Assembly (NCBI GenBank): GCA_002509745.1
Contig: DAWK01000048.1
Span: forward strand, 1 to 14,683
Direction: 5' to 3'
DNA from: Methanobacteriaceae archaeon UBA349
GTDB taxonomy: Archaea > Methanobacteriota > Methanobacteria > Methanobacteriales > Methanobacteriaceae
DNA: 14,683 bases
Position numbers and translations under genes: made by a program. The notes beneath the pieces are model-generated. The model saw nothing but the letters and a program-made list of their open reading frames with translations, searched no databases and was not told the origin of the DNA. Shown piece after piece: positions 1-8,414 of the stretch; within the stretch, counting starts at the first letter, position 1, and each line of letters begins with the position of its first letter.

Positions 1-462
1 ATTTTCGCCACGGTAATGGGGGAAATAATCTATAAAATAGATAAAAAAAGAGATATTTTCCTTTTTTCCATGCTTTTAAACAGTTGTAGAAGAAATGACA
101 ATGAAAAAGGGTTTATTTATTTTTTTGCTGGTTTGTCCCTGACCTTGATAATTTTTGGACAAAACCTGGCTGTGGCCAATGCTGCTATATTGACTCTGGC
201 ATTGGGTGATTCTCTTTCTACCCTTGTGGGAACGCGATGGGGTAAACATCCTTTGATTTTTAATCCAAAAAAGACATGGGAGGGTTCTTTAACTTTCATA
301 GCAGCAGCCTTTTTAGGGGCCCTAACTCAAGTCTCCCTACTGGCAGCTTTGGCAGGAGCTATCGCTGGTGCAATAACTGAGGCCTACAGCCCTATTGATG
401 ATAATTTAACCATTCCTTTGGTAGTGGGGACAGTTATAACTATTTTCATGTATTTTATGTAA
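1..462 (+). CDS. Diacylglycerol/polyprenol kinase family membrane protein (5'-truncated)
   Basis: C-terminal part of a membrane lipid kinase of the SEC59/DGK1/VTE5 type, a family that phosphorylates dolichol, phytol or diacylglycerol, typically with CTP. The reading frame is open to base 1, so the ATG at 16 is probably internal and the gene begins outside the window. Counting from that Met, the family signatures are GDSLSTLVG (64-72) followed by a GKHP segment (77-80), KKTWEGSL (85-92), and the C-terminal acidic motif DDNLTIPL (128-135). Hydrophobic segments lie around 35-70, 93-120 and 133-148. The gene ends convergently with the ABC transporter operon. In an archaeon the substrate could be a polyprenol or an archaeal lipid precursor; that is inference. 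The family call is fairly firm, the substrate unknown. Confidence 0.72.
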   Translation: MFATVMGEIIYKIDKKRDIFLFSMLLNSCRRNDNEKGFIYFFAGLSLTLIIFGQNLAVANAAILTLALGDSLSTLVGTRWGKHPLIFNPKKTWEGSLTFIAAAFLGALTQVSLLAALAGAIAGAITEAYSPIDDNLTIPLVVGTVITIFMYFM

Positions 463-576
463 TTGGAAATTTAAAAAAGAAAATTTTGACTACTTTTTCC
501 ATATTATTTCCTAGAATTAATTTTTTTTAAGCCCATTCCAATCCCTTTTCCATTTTCAATTACCAATTCCCTTCTC

Positions 577-592
577 ATTGAAAATTTTCAAT
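577..592. repeat. 16-bp perfect palindrome in a convergent intergenic gap
   Basis: ATTGAAAATTTTCAAT is perfectly self-complementary with no loop. It lies between the convergent ends of the lipid kinase gene (462) and the ABC permease gene (613). It could be a protein site or part of a bidirectional termination region. AT-rich DNA produces such palindromes by chance, so function is uncertain. Confidence 0.35.
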
Positions 593-612
593 ACCCTATT
601 AAAATCATATTT

Positions 613-1749
<1,137 letters not shown>

Positions 1750-1831
1750 AATTTCCACCCGTATGTGGGATTATATACTTTAAAATGATAAATATGGGCA
1801 TAAATATGTCTGTAAATTGTTTCTACTAACA

Positions 1832-3040
1832 TTAAGATCCCCTTATCCTTTTCATAATTTTGCTAAATCCAATAAAAGCGATTAAAAGTTTGAATAATCC
1901 TGGACGGGGCCCAAATACAATATCATCTCTTCTAAATAACCATATTGCTGCCCAATAGGAAATGGCACTTATTATGAGGATAAATATTAGGGGAATTACA
2001 ATATCTCCCCAGCCCATAGGGGATCCAGAAAATATCTTTATAATCAAGGTCATAGTGGATAAACTAACGGACTTGCCTTGTTGGGCGACATAAGCCAGTG
2101 CTGGAACTATTAAAAATCCAATTATGGCAATGTAGGCAAAGGTTATTCCAATTCCGGCCTCTTTATAATTTTTAGCATAAGCTGCTATAATGGAGGTGAG
2201 GCCTACAATGGGTACTGCGGTGATTACTACAATAAGGTAAACCAGCAAGGGATTACCAAGTGTAAAACCTGCTAAAATCATCAATATCATCCACAAAGCC
2301 ACCTGTACGGCCATTGTCAATACAACAGCCATACTTTTGCCTAAAATGATGTATGTTCTGGATATAGGCATGGCTATTAGTATCTCTCCGGTTTTACGTT
2401 CCTTTTCACCAACTATGCTGTCCACTACCAGATTTCCAAAGAGGAACAATGGTAAGAATAATAAAACTGCAGTCATTATTTTGGTTATAAGTTGTAGGGG
2501 GAGTGATTCTCCGGTAGATTCTTGTTGAACTTGTGGTTCTGGGGATGATTGTGAAAAATTAGGACTTATACTATTAATTAACTGCTGTGAAATGATTGCT
2601 GAAGTTTTATTACCTGCTAATTGGACTTCATCTCTTACCACACTTCTTTTAGGGTCACTATAATCAATAAAAATCTCGCTTTTGAGTGGAGATATGGTAT
2701 TATTCGATAAACTGACATTTTTTGAAACTAAAAGCAGACCAGTTAATTTTCCCTGGCTGATAAGTTGCAGGGAACTATTTGATACCGGCCCTATTTCAAG
2801 TATCTGCGGATTTAGATTATTTTTGAAAATTCCTTGAGAATCAGCCACATCTAATGAGGCAAACCCATTTAAAGAAGGGGTAAGTCCTACTCCTTGCTGA
2901 GATTCAATATTGCTCATGAAACCATTAAAAAACAGCACCATCATTAATAGCACTGCTAACTGGAAAAAGAATATTAAAATAAATTTACGGCTTTGAAGCG
3001 TGTTCTTCAGTTCCCATCGGGTTATTGTCCAGGATCCCAT
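1832..3040 (-). CDS. ABC-2 type transporter permease (first permease of the operon)
   Basis: Integral membrane subunit of an ABC-2 exporter, 402 residues. Helix 1 (about 20-42) is followed by a large extracytoplasmic domain (about 43-183) and then a helix bundle between about 184 and 370, ending in a basic tail (KIMKRIRGS). VVDSIVGEKERKT (205-217) is the cytoplasmic coupling motif, matched in the downstream permease. The frame extends to a TTG at 3070, but the ATG at 3040 is preferred: AAGGT stands about 7 nt before it, and MGSWTITRWELKNTL is a normal amphipathic N-terminus for the family. The gene sits between the ATPase gene (about 106 bp upstream) and the second permease (82 bp downstream), all on one strand. 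Probably one exporter complex; substrate unknown. Confidence 0.86.
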   Translation of the reverse strand: MGSWTITRWELKNTLQSRKFILIFFFQLAVLLMMVLFFNGFMSNIESQQGVGLTPSLNGFASLDVADSQGIFKNNLNPQILEIGPVSNSSLQLISQGKLTGLLLVSKNVSLSNNTISPLKSEIFIDYSDPKRSVVRDEVQLAGNKTSAIISQQLINSISPNFSQSSPEPQVQQESTGESLPLQLITKIMTAVLLFLPLFLFGNLVVDSIVGEKERKTGEILIAMPISRTYIILGKSMAVVLTMAVQVALWMILMILAGFTLGNPLLVYLIVVITAVPIVGLTSIIAAYAKNYKEAGIGITFAYIAIIGFLIVPALAYVAQQGKSVSLSTMTLIIKIFSGSPMGWGDIVIPLIFILIISAISYWAAIWLFRRDDIVFGPRPGLFKLLIAFIGFSKIMKRIRGS

Positions 3041-3146
3041 ATTTAAAACCTTTTTATTATAATTAAACAAATAATTATATAAATTGTAAAAGATGTAGCT
3101 ATGATGTGTTTAATATATTGAATATCTTGAAGTTATGCCCTATTCT

Positions 3147-4088
3147 CTAATTTCTCTTAATATTACTGACGGTTTGAATAAAAACATCTTCTAAAGTAGG
3201 TTCTTTAGTATTCACAGCCATAAGATTGGAACCTATGTGCTTAACAATATCAGAAATATCTTTTCGACTATTTAATGAAATATCTAAATCTTTTCCATTC
3301 AAAACAATATTTTCAACACTGGAATAAGATTCTATTGATTTAAAATCACTCTTAGAAAACTGAGAGGGCTCCTTTAAGTTTATTTTCAAAATCAAATTCC
3401 CGTGAATTTTTGATTTTAATTCTCCAGGGCTGCCCATATCCAGTATCTGGCCCTGATTTAAAATAGCTACTCTATCACACAATAAATCGGCTTCATCCAT
3501 GTAATGAGTACATAAAATAATGGTCTTCTCTCCTTTCAAGCCACCAATAAATTCTCGGATGGATATGGCAGTGGCCGGATCCAGGCCCATGGTTGGTTCA
3601 TCGAATATAATTATTTCTGGATCGTGAACCAGTGCTCGAGCAATCCCAATCCTTTGGCGCAGCCCTTTAGAGAAAGTATTGATTCTGTGATGGGCTCGGT
3701 CACTCATTCCTACCAGTTCCAATAATTCCTCAATCCTGGCGTCTAAACGATCTTTAGGAACACCATAAAGTTCACCAAAATATTTTAAAAGATCGTATGC
3801 CTTAAAACGCTCGTATAAATTAGGTTCTTCAGGTAAATAGCCAATCATGCTCTTTATTTCTAGGGGATTTTTCATTACGTTGTAACCACCCACCATGACC
3901 TTGCCCTGGTCAGGGTGGAGGATGCAGGAAATAATCCGGATAGCAGTGGTTTTACCGGCCCCATTAGGACCAATTATTCCTAAAAGTTCTCCTTTTTTTA
4001 TATTGAGACTGAGCTCGTTTAAGGCAGTAATCTTACCAAATCTCTTGCTAAGTGAACTTATTTCAATCATGTTTTTTTCATGAGTCAA
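3147..4088 (-). CDS. ABC transporter ATP-binding protein (ABC-2/NatA-like)
   Basis: Cytoplasmic ATPase that powers the two permeases encoded downstream; 313 residues. All nucleotide-binding elements are visible: Walker A GPNGAGKTT (40-48), a Q-loop region with IGYLPEEPNLYERF (82-95), signature FSKGLRQRIGIARAL (139-153), Walker B IIIFDEPTMGLD (159-170), and the switch histidine in CTHYMDEAD (His195). The C-terminal 90 or so residues form the DUF4162-like extension common in NatA/CcmA-type exporters. The frame starts at a TTG (4088) that has GAGG 8 nt upstream. An ATG six codons later (4070) lacks a well-placed site, so TTG is my choice. It is first in its operon and divergent from moeA. ATPase assignment is firm; cargo cannot be inferred. 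Confidence 0.93.
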   Translation of the reverse strand: MTHEKNMIEISSLSKRFGKITALNELSLNIKKGELLGIIGPNGAGKTTAIRIISCILHPDQGKVMVGGYNVMKNPLEIKSMIGYLPEEPNLYERFKAYDLLKYFGELYGVPKDRLDARIEELLELVGMSDRAHHRINTFSKGLRQRIGIARALVHDPEIIIFDEPTMGLDPATAISIREFIGGLKGEKTIILCTHYMDEADLLCDRVAILNQGQILDMGSPGELKSKIHGNLILKINLKEPSQFSKSDFKSIESYSSVENIVLNGKDLDISLNSRKDISDIVKHIGSNLMAVNTKEPTLEDVFIQTVSNIKRN

Positions 4089-4159
4089 GAGATAAACCTC
4101 TTAAATTTTTTAAAAATGATTAAATTGAATTATTCTAAATAAATATATTTATAATTTAT

Positions 4160-4185
4160 ATTCTATTCCATAATTCTATTCCATA
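4160..4185. repeat. 13-bp exact tandem duplication (ATTCTATTCCATA x2)
   Basis: Two abutting exact copies of ATTCTATTCCATA lie at 4160-4172 and 4173-4185, upstream of the ABC operon's likely TATA element. It is either a tandem regulator site or a slippage duplication. The sequence alone does not decide. Confidence 0.6.
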
Positions 4186-4380
4186 ATAATTAGCTATTTG
4201 CTACAATTTATTATAGTATATATTTTAAAACTAATAAAGTTGTTTCAGGATTTAGAATTAACATAAAATAGAAATTAACATAGATATAAGTGGTTTTGAA
4301 TAGATACATGATTTTAATAACTCTAATAAAATCAATAAAAACCTTTTCAACAAATTAAAACCAAATTAAATTAATTATTA

Positions 4381-4391
4381 ACTTATATTTA
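4381..4391 (+). promoter_or_regulatory. Candidate TATA box for moeA
   Basis: ACTTATATTTA lies 31 bp before the moeA ATG, which would give a very short leader. No strong GGTGA-type ribosome site precedes the ATG (AGAGCAAGATAAA), which fits a leaderless or nearly leaderless transcript. Assigned from position and composition only. Confidence 0.35.
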
Positions 4392-4422
4392 TCCATTAAA
4401 ACACCTTAAAGAGCAAGATAAA

Positions 4423-5637
4423 ATGTTTCTTTCCAAGCTCATTCCTGTAGAAAAAGCCCGGCAAATTATAGAAGAAAATCAGAAAATAATGTCTGAAGAG
4501 ATAATAAAACTAGAAAAGGCCCATAATCGGGTTAACTGTAGTGAATTCATATCTCAGCATAATTCTCCTCCATTTGATAGATCGGCCATGGATGGCTACG
4601 CCCTTCAGGCCCAAGATACCTTTACTTCATCTCCTTCAAATCCAGCCCATCTGACCATTATTGATAGAATTGGTGCTGGGGACTCTTCTTCTGTAGAGAT
4701 AATATCTGGCCAAGCAGTTAAAATTGCTACGGGCGCGCCCATACCTGCCGGTGCTGATGCGGTGGTCATGGAAGAATACACCTATGAAAAAGGTGATCAA
4801 CTGGAAGTTCTTGCCACTCTAAGTCCGGGAGAAAACGTTTCTTATGTAGGAGAAGATATTAGTAAAGGCGATAAGATTCTGGGTTCTGGAAGGCTTTTAA
4901 GACCTCAAGAGTTGGCCCTCATTGCTTCAGCAGGATATGGTGATGTAGAAGTATATAAAAAACCTAAAGTGGGCGTAATTGTAACTGGTAATGAACTGGT
5001 TGATCCTACATTTCACTTAAAAGGAGCAGAAGTAATTAATTCCAATCAATATGCTTTAAGAGCACTGGTGGAGAGTGCTATGGCAGAATGTGAAATAAGT
5101 CACTGCAGAGACGATGCACAACTCATGGAAAAGGCCATTTCAGAGGCAGCTGAGAAATATGATGTAATCATTACTACTGGAGGAACGGCCATAAGCAAAG
5201 GCGATGTGGTGGTGGATACGGTGGATAAGCTGGGCGAGGTCTTGATTCATGGAGTAGCTGTGAGGCCTGGAAAACCGGTAGGTTTTGGAATAGTCAACGA
5301 AAAATCCATATTTATGCTTTCTGGCTATCCGGTGGCAGCTATGGTTTTGTTTGATGTATTTGTAAGAACCTATCTTTTAAAAATGCAGAATATAAATTAT
5401 GAGCACCAACCCGTGAAAAAAGTGGCCCAGAAAAAAATTCCCTCTAATTTAGGCCGTACTGACTATATTAGAGCTTTTGTAGATGTCAATGGGGTCAGGC
5501 CAGTAATGAGTAAGGGCTCTGGTGTTATTAGGGCCATGGTTGATTCTAATGCTTACGTGTTTATTGAAGAGAATCAAGAAGGTGTAGGAGAAGGAGAAGA
5601 ATGTGATGTGATTCTTTTTGATTCTTTTAAGGTTTAA
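4423..5637 (+). CDS. moeA: Molybdopterin molybdotransferase MoeA
   Basis: Inserts molybdate (or tungstate) into adenylylated molybdopterin, the last step of pterin-cofactor synthesis in the cytoplasm. In methanogens this cofactor serves enzymes such as formylmethanofuran dehydrogenase and formate dehydrogenase. At 404 residues it has the normal MoeA length. Family motifs appear in order: PPFDRSAMDGYA (49-60, with the conserved Asp57), ATGAPIPAGADAVVMEE (102-118), GEDISKGDKI (143-152), the MoCF-domain start GVIVTGNEL (184-192), TTGGTAISKGD (251-261), VAVRPGKPVGFG (278-289) and MLSGYPVA (298-305). The C-terminal domain IV follows (about 325-404). Its neighbours are a divergent ABC exporter and a downstream protease, so it seems to stand alone. 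A 15-bp tandem repeat overlaps its stop codon. Whether the metal is Mo or W cannot be read from sequence. Confidence 0.96.
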   Translation: MFLSKLIPVEKARQIIEENQKIMSEEIIKLEKAHNRVNCSEFISQHNSPPFDRSAMDGYALQAQDTFTSSPSNPAHLTIIDRIGAGDSSSVEIISGQAVKIATGAPIPAGADAVVMEEYTYEKGDQLEVLATLSPGENVSYVGEDISKGDKILGSGRLLRPQELALIASAGYGDVEVYKKPKVGVIVTGNELVDPTFHLKGAEVINSNQYALRALVESAMAECEISHCRDDAQLMEKAISEAAEKYDVIITTGGTAISKGDVVVDTVDKLGEVLIHGVAVRPGKPVGFGIVNEKSIFMLSGYPVAAMVLFDVFVRTYLLKMQNINYEHQPVKKVAQKKIPSNLGRTDYIRAFVDVNGVRPVMSKGSGVIRAMVDSNAYVFIEENQEGVGEGEECDVILFDSFKV

Positions 5638-5662
5638 TTAATGATATTTTAATTAATGATAT
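5633..5662. repeat. 15-bp exact tandem duplication spanning the moeA stop codon
   Basis: TTTAATTAATGATAT occurs twice in direct contact (5633-5647 and 5648-5662). The first copy contains the moeA TAA stop. Each copy also contains the palindrome TTAATTAA. Most simply a slippage duplication. Confidence 0.7.
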
Positions 5663-5707
5663 AACTTTAAATTCATGAATTTTAAAAATTTATTCTAAAA
5701 TCAATTA

Positions 5708-5727
5708 AGTTCAAGTACTTATGAACT
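5708..5727. repeat. Inverted repeat next to a TATA-like element
   Basis: AGTTCA (5708-5713) is mirrored by TGAACT (5722-5727). The 8-nt spacer itself contains the palindrome AGTACT. TATAAATA follows at 5731-5738. Nested symmetry beside a TATA-like element suggests a regulator site, but it is about 165 bp before the protease start, and another TATA-like element lies closer (5831-5838). Confidence 0.35.
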
Positions 5728-5890
5728 GAATATAAATATGATTTAATACATTCTTATAATTAATAATCTGGTTATTAGTATTTATAAATAGTAATTCGAG
5801 TATGATTTAAAGTCAAAAGATATTAATCTCATATATTTAAATTTATAATAAGTAAATGAAAATATTATTTAATTATTCAACGGTGAACTA

Positions 5891-7051
5891 ATGGATGTTT
5901 TACAGTTTTATGCTGCGTTATTCATAATTATATGGGTAGTTGCATTTCTTTTCAAAGATAAACTCAAAATTGAGATTCACGGCCCCATATTAATGAGACG
6001 GACCACCCGAATGAGAGGCCTTATTGATAGAATTGCCCAAAGACATAAGAAGTTCTGGAGATGGACCATGAATATTGGAATAGTAGTGGCCTTCTTTTTC
6101 ATGGCAGTAATGTTGTATTTCTTGTTCACTTCACTTCAGAGCTTTTTCACAGCGCCCCAAGCTTCTTTGATATTACCGGGAGTAGATTTACCAGGATCTC
6201 AGATATTTGTACCTTTAGGATACGGGATATTGGCCCTGATCACGGTAATGTTTGTTCATGAATTTGGTCATGGGATTATGGCCCGTGTGGAAGGAATAAG
6301 CATCAAATCCATTGGAGTGCTTATGTTAGCCATACTTCCCGGAGCATTTGTGGAACCTGATGAAGAAGAAATAAAAAAATCAAAAAGATCTTCAAAACTT
6401 AGGATTTATGCTGCGGGATCTGTATTTAATCTCATGTTGGCGGCACTAACTTTCATTGCATTTGTTTGTATTTTGAATTTTGCGGTACCTGCTGCATTTG
6501 ACGCAGATGGTATTCAGATAAACAGTGTTGTTCCTGGAAGCCCGGCAGTTGGAGTGTTAAAAGAGGGAATGGTAATTGAAAGTATTAATGGTGTTCCCAC
6601 CAGTAATTTGACCAATTATCAAGAAGAACTATCTAACCTAAAAATCGGCGAAACAGTTGTCCTGGTAACGGATCAGGGGAAATTCAACATTAAAACGGAA
6701 AAAAATCCCAATAACTCCTCCCGAGCTTACATTGGTATAAGAAGTTCTGTTAATATGGAAGTAACTGAGAAAGTAGCCAAAAACTATGGGGAACAACTAC
6801 CTTGGGTGTGGTTGTATCTTCAAGATCTTTTCTACTGGATTTTCTTACTTAATTTTGCAGTAGGTACCTTTAATTTACTTCCTTTTAAGCCACTGGATGG
6901 AGGACTCATGCTGGAAGAAGTTCTTAGGTATAAACTTTCAGAAGACCAGATTAAGCCTATTATAATGACTATTTCGGCATTCCTTATATTTATAATAGCT
7001 ATTAGTGTAATATGGGGAACTGGAAGGGGATTATTAATGATGTTCAAGTAA
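5891..7051 (+). CDS. Site-2 protease family membrane metalloprotease with PDZ domain
   Basis: Intramembrane zinc protease of the M50/site-2 protease family, which cuts membrane-embedded substrates within the bilayer. The zinc site is HEFGH (His123, Glu124, His127). The third ligand lies in the NLLPFKPLDGG motif (328-338, Asp336), and the conserved N in AAGSVFN (174-180) is also present. Predicted helices lie at about 3-20, 61-80, 106-130, 173-196, 308-330 and 354-374. A PDZ domain occupies about 207-285 (NSVVPGSPA...GMVIESING...LKIGE). At 386 residues the length is normal for archaeal members. The ATG is preceded by GGTGA with 4 nt spacing, which fixes the start. A U-rich stretch after the stop probably ends the transcript. 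It is not obviously in an operon; the substrate is unknown. Confidence 0.92.
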   Translation: MDVLQFYAALFIIIWVVAFLFKDKLKIEIHGPILMRRTTRMRGLIDRIAQRHKKFWRWTMNIGIVVAFFFMAVMLYFLFTSLQSFFTAPQASLILPGVDLPGSQIFVPLGYGILALITVMFVHEFGHGIMARVEGISIKSIGVLMLAILPGAFVEPDEEEIKKSKRSSKLRIYAAGSVFNLMLAALTFIAFVCILNFAVPAAFDADGIQINSVVPGSPAVGVLKEGMVIESINGVPTSNLTNYQEELSNLKIGETVVLVTDQGKFNIKTEKNPNNSSRAYIGIRSSVNMEVTEKVAKNYGEQLPWVWLYLQDLFYWIFLLNFAVGTFNLLPFKPLDGGLMLEEVLRYKLSEDQIKPIIMTISAFLIFIIAISVIWGTGRGLLMMFK

Positions 7052-7059
7052 AAAAGATT

Positions 7060-7079
7060 AATTTCTTTTTCTTTTTTTA
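7060..7079 (+). terminator. T-rich terminator after the site-2 protease gene
   Basis: A run of nearly continuous T (TTTCTTTTTCTTTTTTT) begins about 10 nt after the stop codon, the usual form of an archaeal intrinsic terminator. No hairpin is needed or seen. Confidence 0.55.
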
Positions 7080-7096
7080 AATAAATATTATACAAA

Positions 7097-7136
7097 ATAG
7101 ATTAAAATAAAAATAATTTTAACGTTATCTTAAAAA
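7097..7136 (-). terminator. T-rich terminator after the Tus-like operon
   Basis: On the minus strand the bases after the zinc-ribbon stop read as a T-rich stretch (TTTTTATTTTAAT) facing the terminator of the convergent protease gene. Assigned from composition and position only. Confidence 0.35.
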
Positions 7137-7313
7137 CTAGCGAGACTTTTTCTGACAATCAAAACAAGTTCTTCTATCCCTATTAGTTTTGTAAACCTTT
7201 CCGCAGGAAGGGCACTGCACGACTTGAGCAGTTTTCTTCTCAATAGGGAATGGCCTATCCTGGCACTGACATTTAATTCCCACCATTTTCTTAGATGAAC
7301 GTCTTTTTTTCAT
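7137..7313 (-). CDS. Small zinc-ribbon protein, 58 residues
   Basis: A short gene at the end of the Tus-like operon. The protein starts MKKRRSSKKMVGIKCQC and has four spaced cysteines in two CxxC knuckles (Cys34/37 and Cys50/53), with a further CxC pair (Cys15/17). The knuckles flank KVYKT, and the C-terminus is CFDCQKKSR. This is a rubredoxin-like zinc ribbon with a basic N-terminus, which could bind RNA or a partner protein. GTGA stands 4 nt before the ATG, and the gap to the TusB-like gene is only 57 bp. A paralogue with the same cysteine spacing and the same KVYKT and DCQ residues lies in the ars operon at 12347-12505. I do not recognise a named family; function unknown. Confidence 0.82.
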   Translation of the reverse strand: MKKRRSSKKMVGIKCQCQDRPFPIEKKTAQVVQCPSCGKVYKTNRDRRTCFDCQKKSR

Positions 7314-7370
7314 TTTATCACTATAAAATACATTTAAAGACTATTTATTAAATATTAACAGCTAAATTTA

Positions 7371-7691
7371 CTAAAAACTAAACACTTGATCCATTTCTTC
7401 CATTAAATCCACTACTAAATCATCATAATCGTGGAAGAGTTTCGCTCCAGGAATTAAATTCTCTCCCAAGCCCCGGGCCTTTAAATCATTTTCAGATACT
7501 GAAACTGAGTGATTTTCAGCCAGGAAATGGATTAAATCGGTATGGACATGCCCATGAACTCCTCCATAAACTCCATTTCCAATTAAATAAATGATTATTT
7601 CCGCATGAGCCCGGTAAATGTTTAATAATGTGATAAAATTATTAAAACTTTCTTCCTGAGGAGTTTTAGTTATTATAAATCCAATTTTCAT
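7371..7691 (-). CDS. TusB/DsrH-like sulfur-relay family protein
   Basis: A 106-residue protein of the DsrH/TusB branch of the DsrE superfamily, whose members form the heterohexameric TusBCD/DsrEFH sulfur carrier. Visible features are the Rossmann-like opening MKIGFIITK, a glycine-rich GNGVYGGVHGHVH (38-50, where TusB has a DGV segment), SENDLKARGL (66-75) and HDYDDLVDL-like DYDDLVVDLM (89-98). It has no cysteine at all, so it would be a structural rather than a sulfur-carrying subunit. The histidine cluster at 46, 48, 50 and 55 is unusual. The start has GGAG 6 nt upstream. It lies 38 bp after the Fe-S protein gene and completes a B/C/D-like set with 8415-8777 and 8779-9153. Family placement is from motif similarity read by eye. 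Confidence 0.75.
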   Translation of the reverse strand: MKIGFIITKTPQEESFNNFITLLNIYRAHAEIIIYLIGNGVYGGVHGHVHTDLIHFLAENHSVSVSENDLKARGLGENLIPGAKLFHDYDDLVVDLMEEMDQVFSF

Positions 7692-7729
7692 TTTTTTCTC
7701 CAGTTATATCTGTTTAGAAGAATTTTTAA

Positions 7730-8353
7730 TCAATATCCTTCCCAGCCCAAGGTATTCATCATTTCTGGACCCAGTAACTTTTCCAGACACTCCACCTGGG
7801 CCTGATGCCATGGTTCTTGTAGGGGAAGACACTCATTCAGCGGCTTGTCTCCTGAAAGTACTTTAAAAGAGAAGGCCATGCAAGTTTTTTCACCACATTC
7901 TTCACAATCGGTCTGAGGAAGACATTTATAAATATCCATGGGCCCTACTTGTGAAATATTTGGAATATCTAATTTTTCTATAGTTTTAGAATCATTTGAA
8001 GATTCTAAATTATCATATGCTTGATTTATGGCTTTCATAACGTCAGTTATTATTTCTACAGCATCTTCTTTATCCAGAGTCTTGTTCATGGTAACTTTAC
8101 CAGACGGATAAAGTGTAACTAGGCGGCCATATATGGATAGTGTCAATATTTTTTTCTTTTCCACGTAATTAACTTTTCCTGGGGGGTACATGGGAACTAA
8201 ACTACTAATAATATCTTCTAATGGAGCATCTAACTGCATTAAAACTCTGACCTTACCTTCAGTTGCAATACAGGGTCTTATATTTTTAATGCTAACTTCA
8301 CTAACCAGAGAACCATTTTCCAGCACTTTATATTTTAATTCTTTCATTTCCAA
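7730..8353 (-). CDS. Fe-S cluster-binding protein (PF04060-type motif), 207 residues
   Basis: A two-part protein. The N-terminal 115 or so residues form an uncharacterised alpha/beta domain with the segments PPGKVNYVEKKKI (57-69) and GRLVTLYPSGKVTMNKT (76-92). The C-terminal part carries the [4Fe-4S] motif Cys150-x2-Cys153-Gly-x3-Cys158-x16-Cys175, as in the Fe-S domain of CODH/ACS corrinoid protein subunits and RnfB. Additional cysteines are 28, 144 and 189. The start is a TTG: GGAGGT sits 6 nt before it, whereas the ATG two codons later is 12 nt away. Placed between TusC-like and TusB-like genes, it may deliver electrons or a cluster to the sulfur-relay complex; that is inference. The N-domain pattern faintly recalls the TBP-type YPSGK strand, which I would not press. 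Confidence 0.8.
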   Translation of the reverse strand: MEMKELKYKVLENGSLVSEVSIKNIRPCIATEGKVRVLMQLDAPLEDIISSLVPMYPPGKVNYVEKKKILTLSIYGRLVTLYPSGKVTMNKTLDKEDAVEIITDVMKAINQAYDNLESSNDSKTIEKLDIPNISQVGPMDIYKCLPQTDCEECGEKTCMAFSFKVLSGDKPLNECLPLQEPWHQAQVECLEKLLGPEMMNTLGWEGY

Positions 8354-8414
8354 TTCCAGACCTCCTAGAAAGCTGAAATAACGTTTGAAATATTTATTTT
8401 ATTGGGGAATGATT

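Larger units (their letters stand above)
4089..4422. other. Divergent intergenic region between ABC operon and moeA
   Basis: 334 bp of strongly AT-rich DNA with no credible gene. It should hold back-to-back promoters. A TATA-like stretch near 4140-4153 reads ATAAATATA on the minus strand, about 55 bp before the ATPase start. ACTTATATTTA at 4381-4391 on the plus strand lies about 35 bp before moeA. A 13-bp exact tandem duplication lies at 4160-4185. No RNA gene or other conserved structure is apparent. Confidence 0.6.

Noticed and set aside
577..592. Perfect palindrome as a classic hairpin terminator
   Set aside because: It has no loop and no adjoining T-run in a consistent position. Archaeal termination mainly uses T-runs. 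Kept only as a low-confidence repeat.
6832..7095. Minus-strand reading frame opposite the end of the site-2 protease
   Set aside because: It lies antisense to the LDG motif region, with low-complexity sequence and no family motif; a shadow frame.
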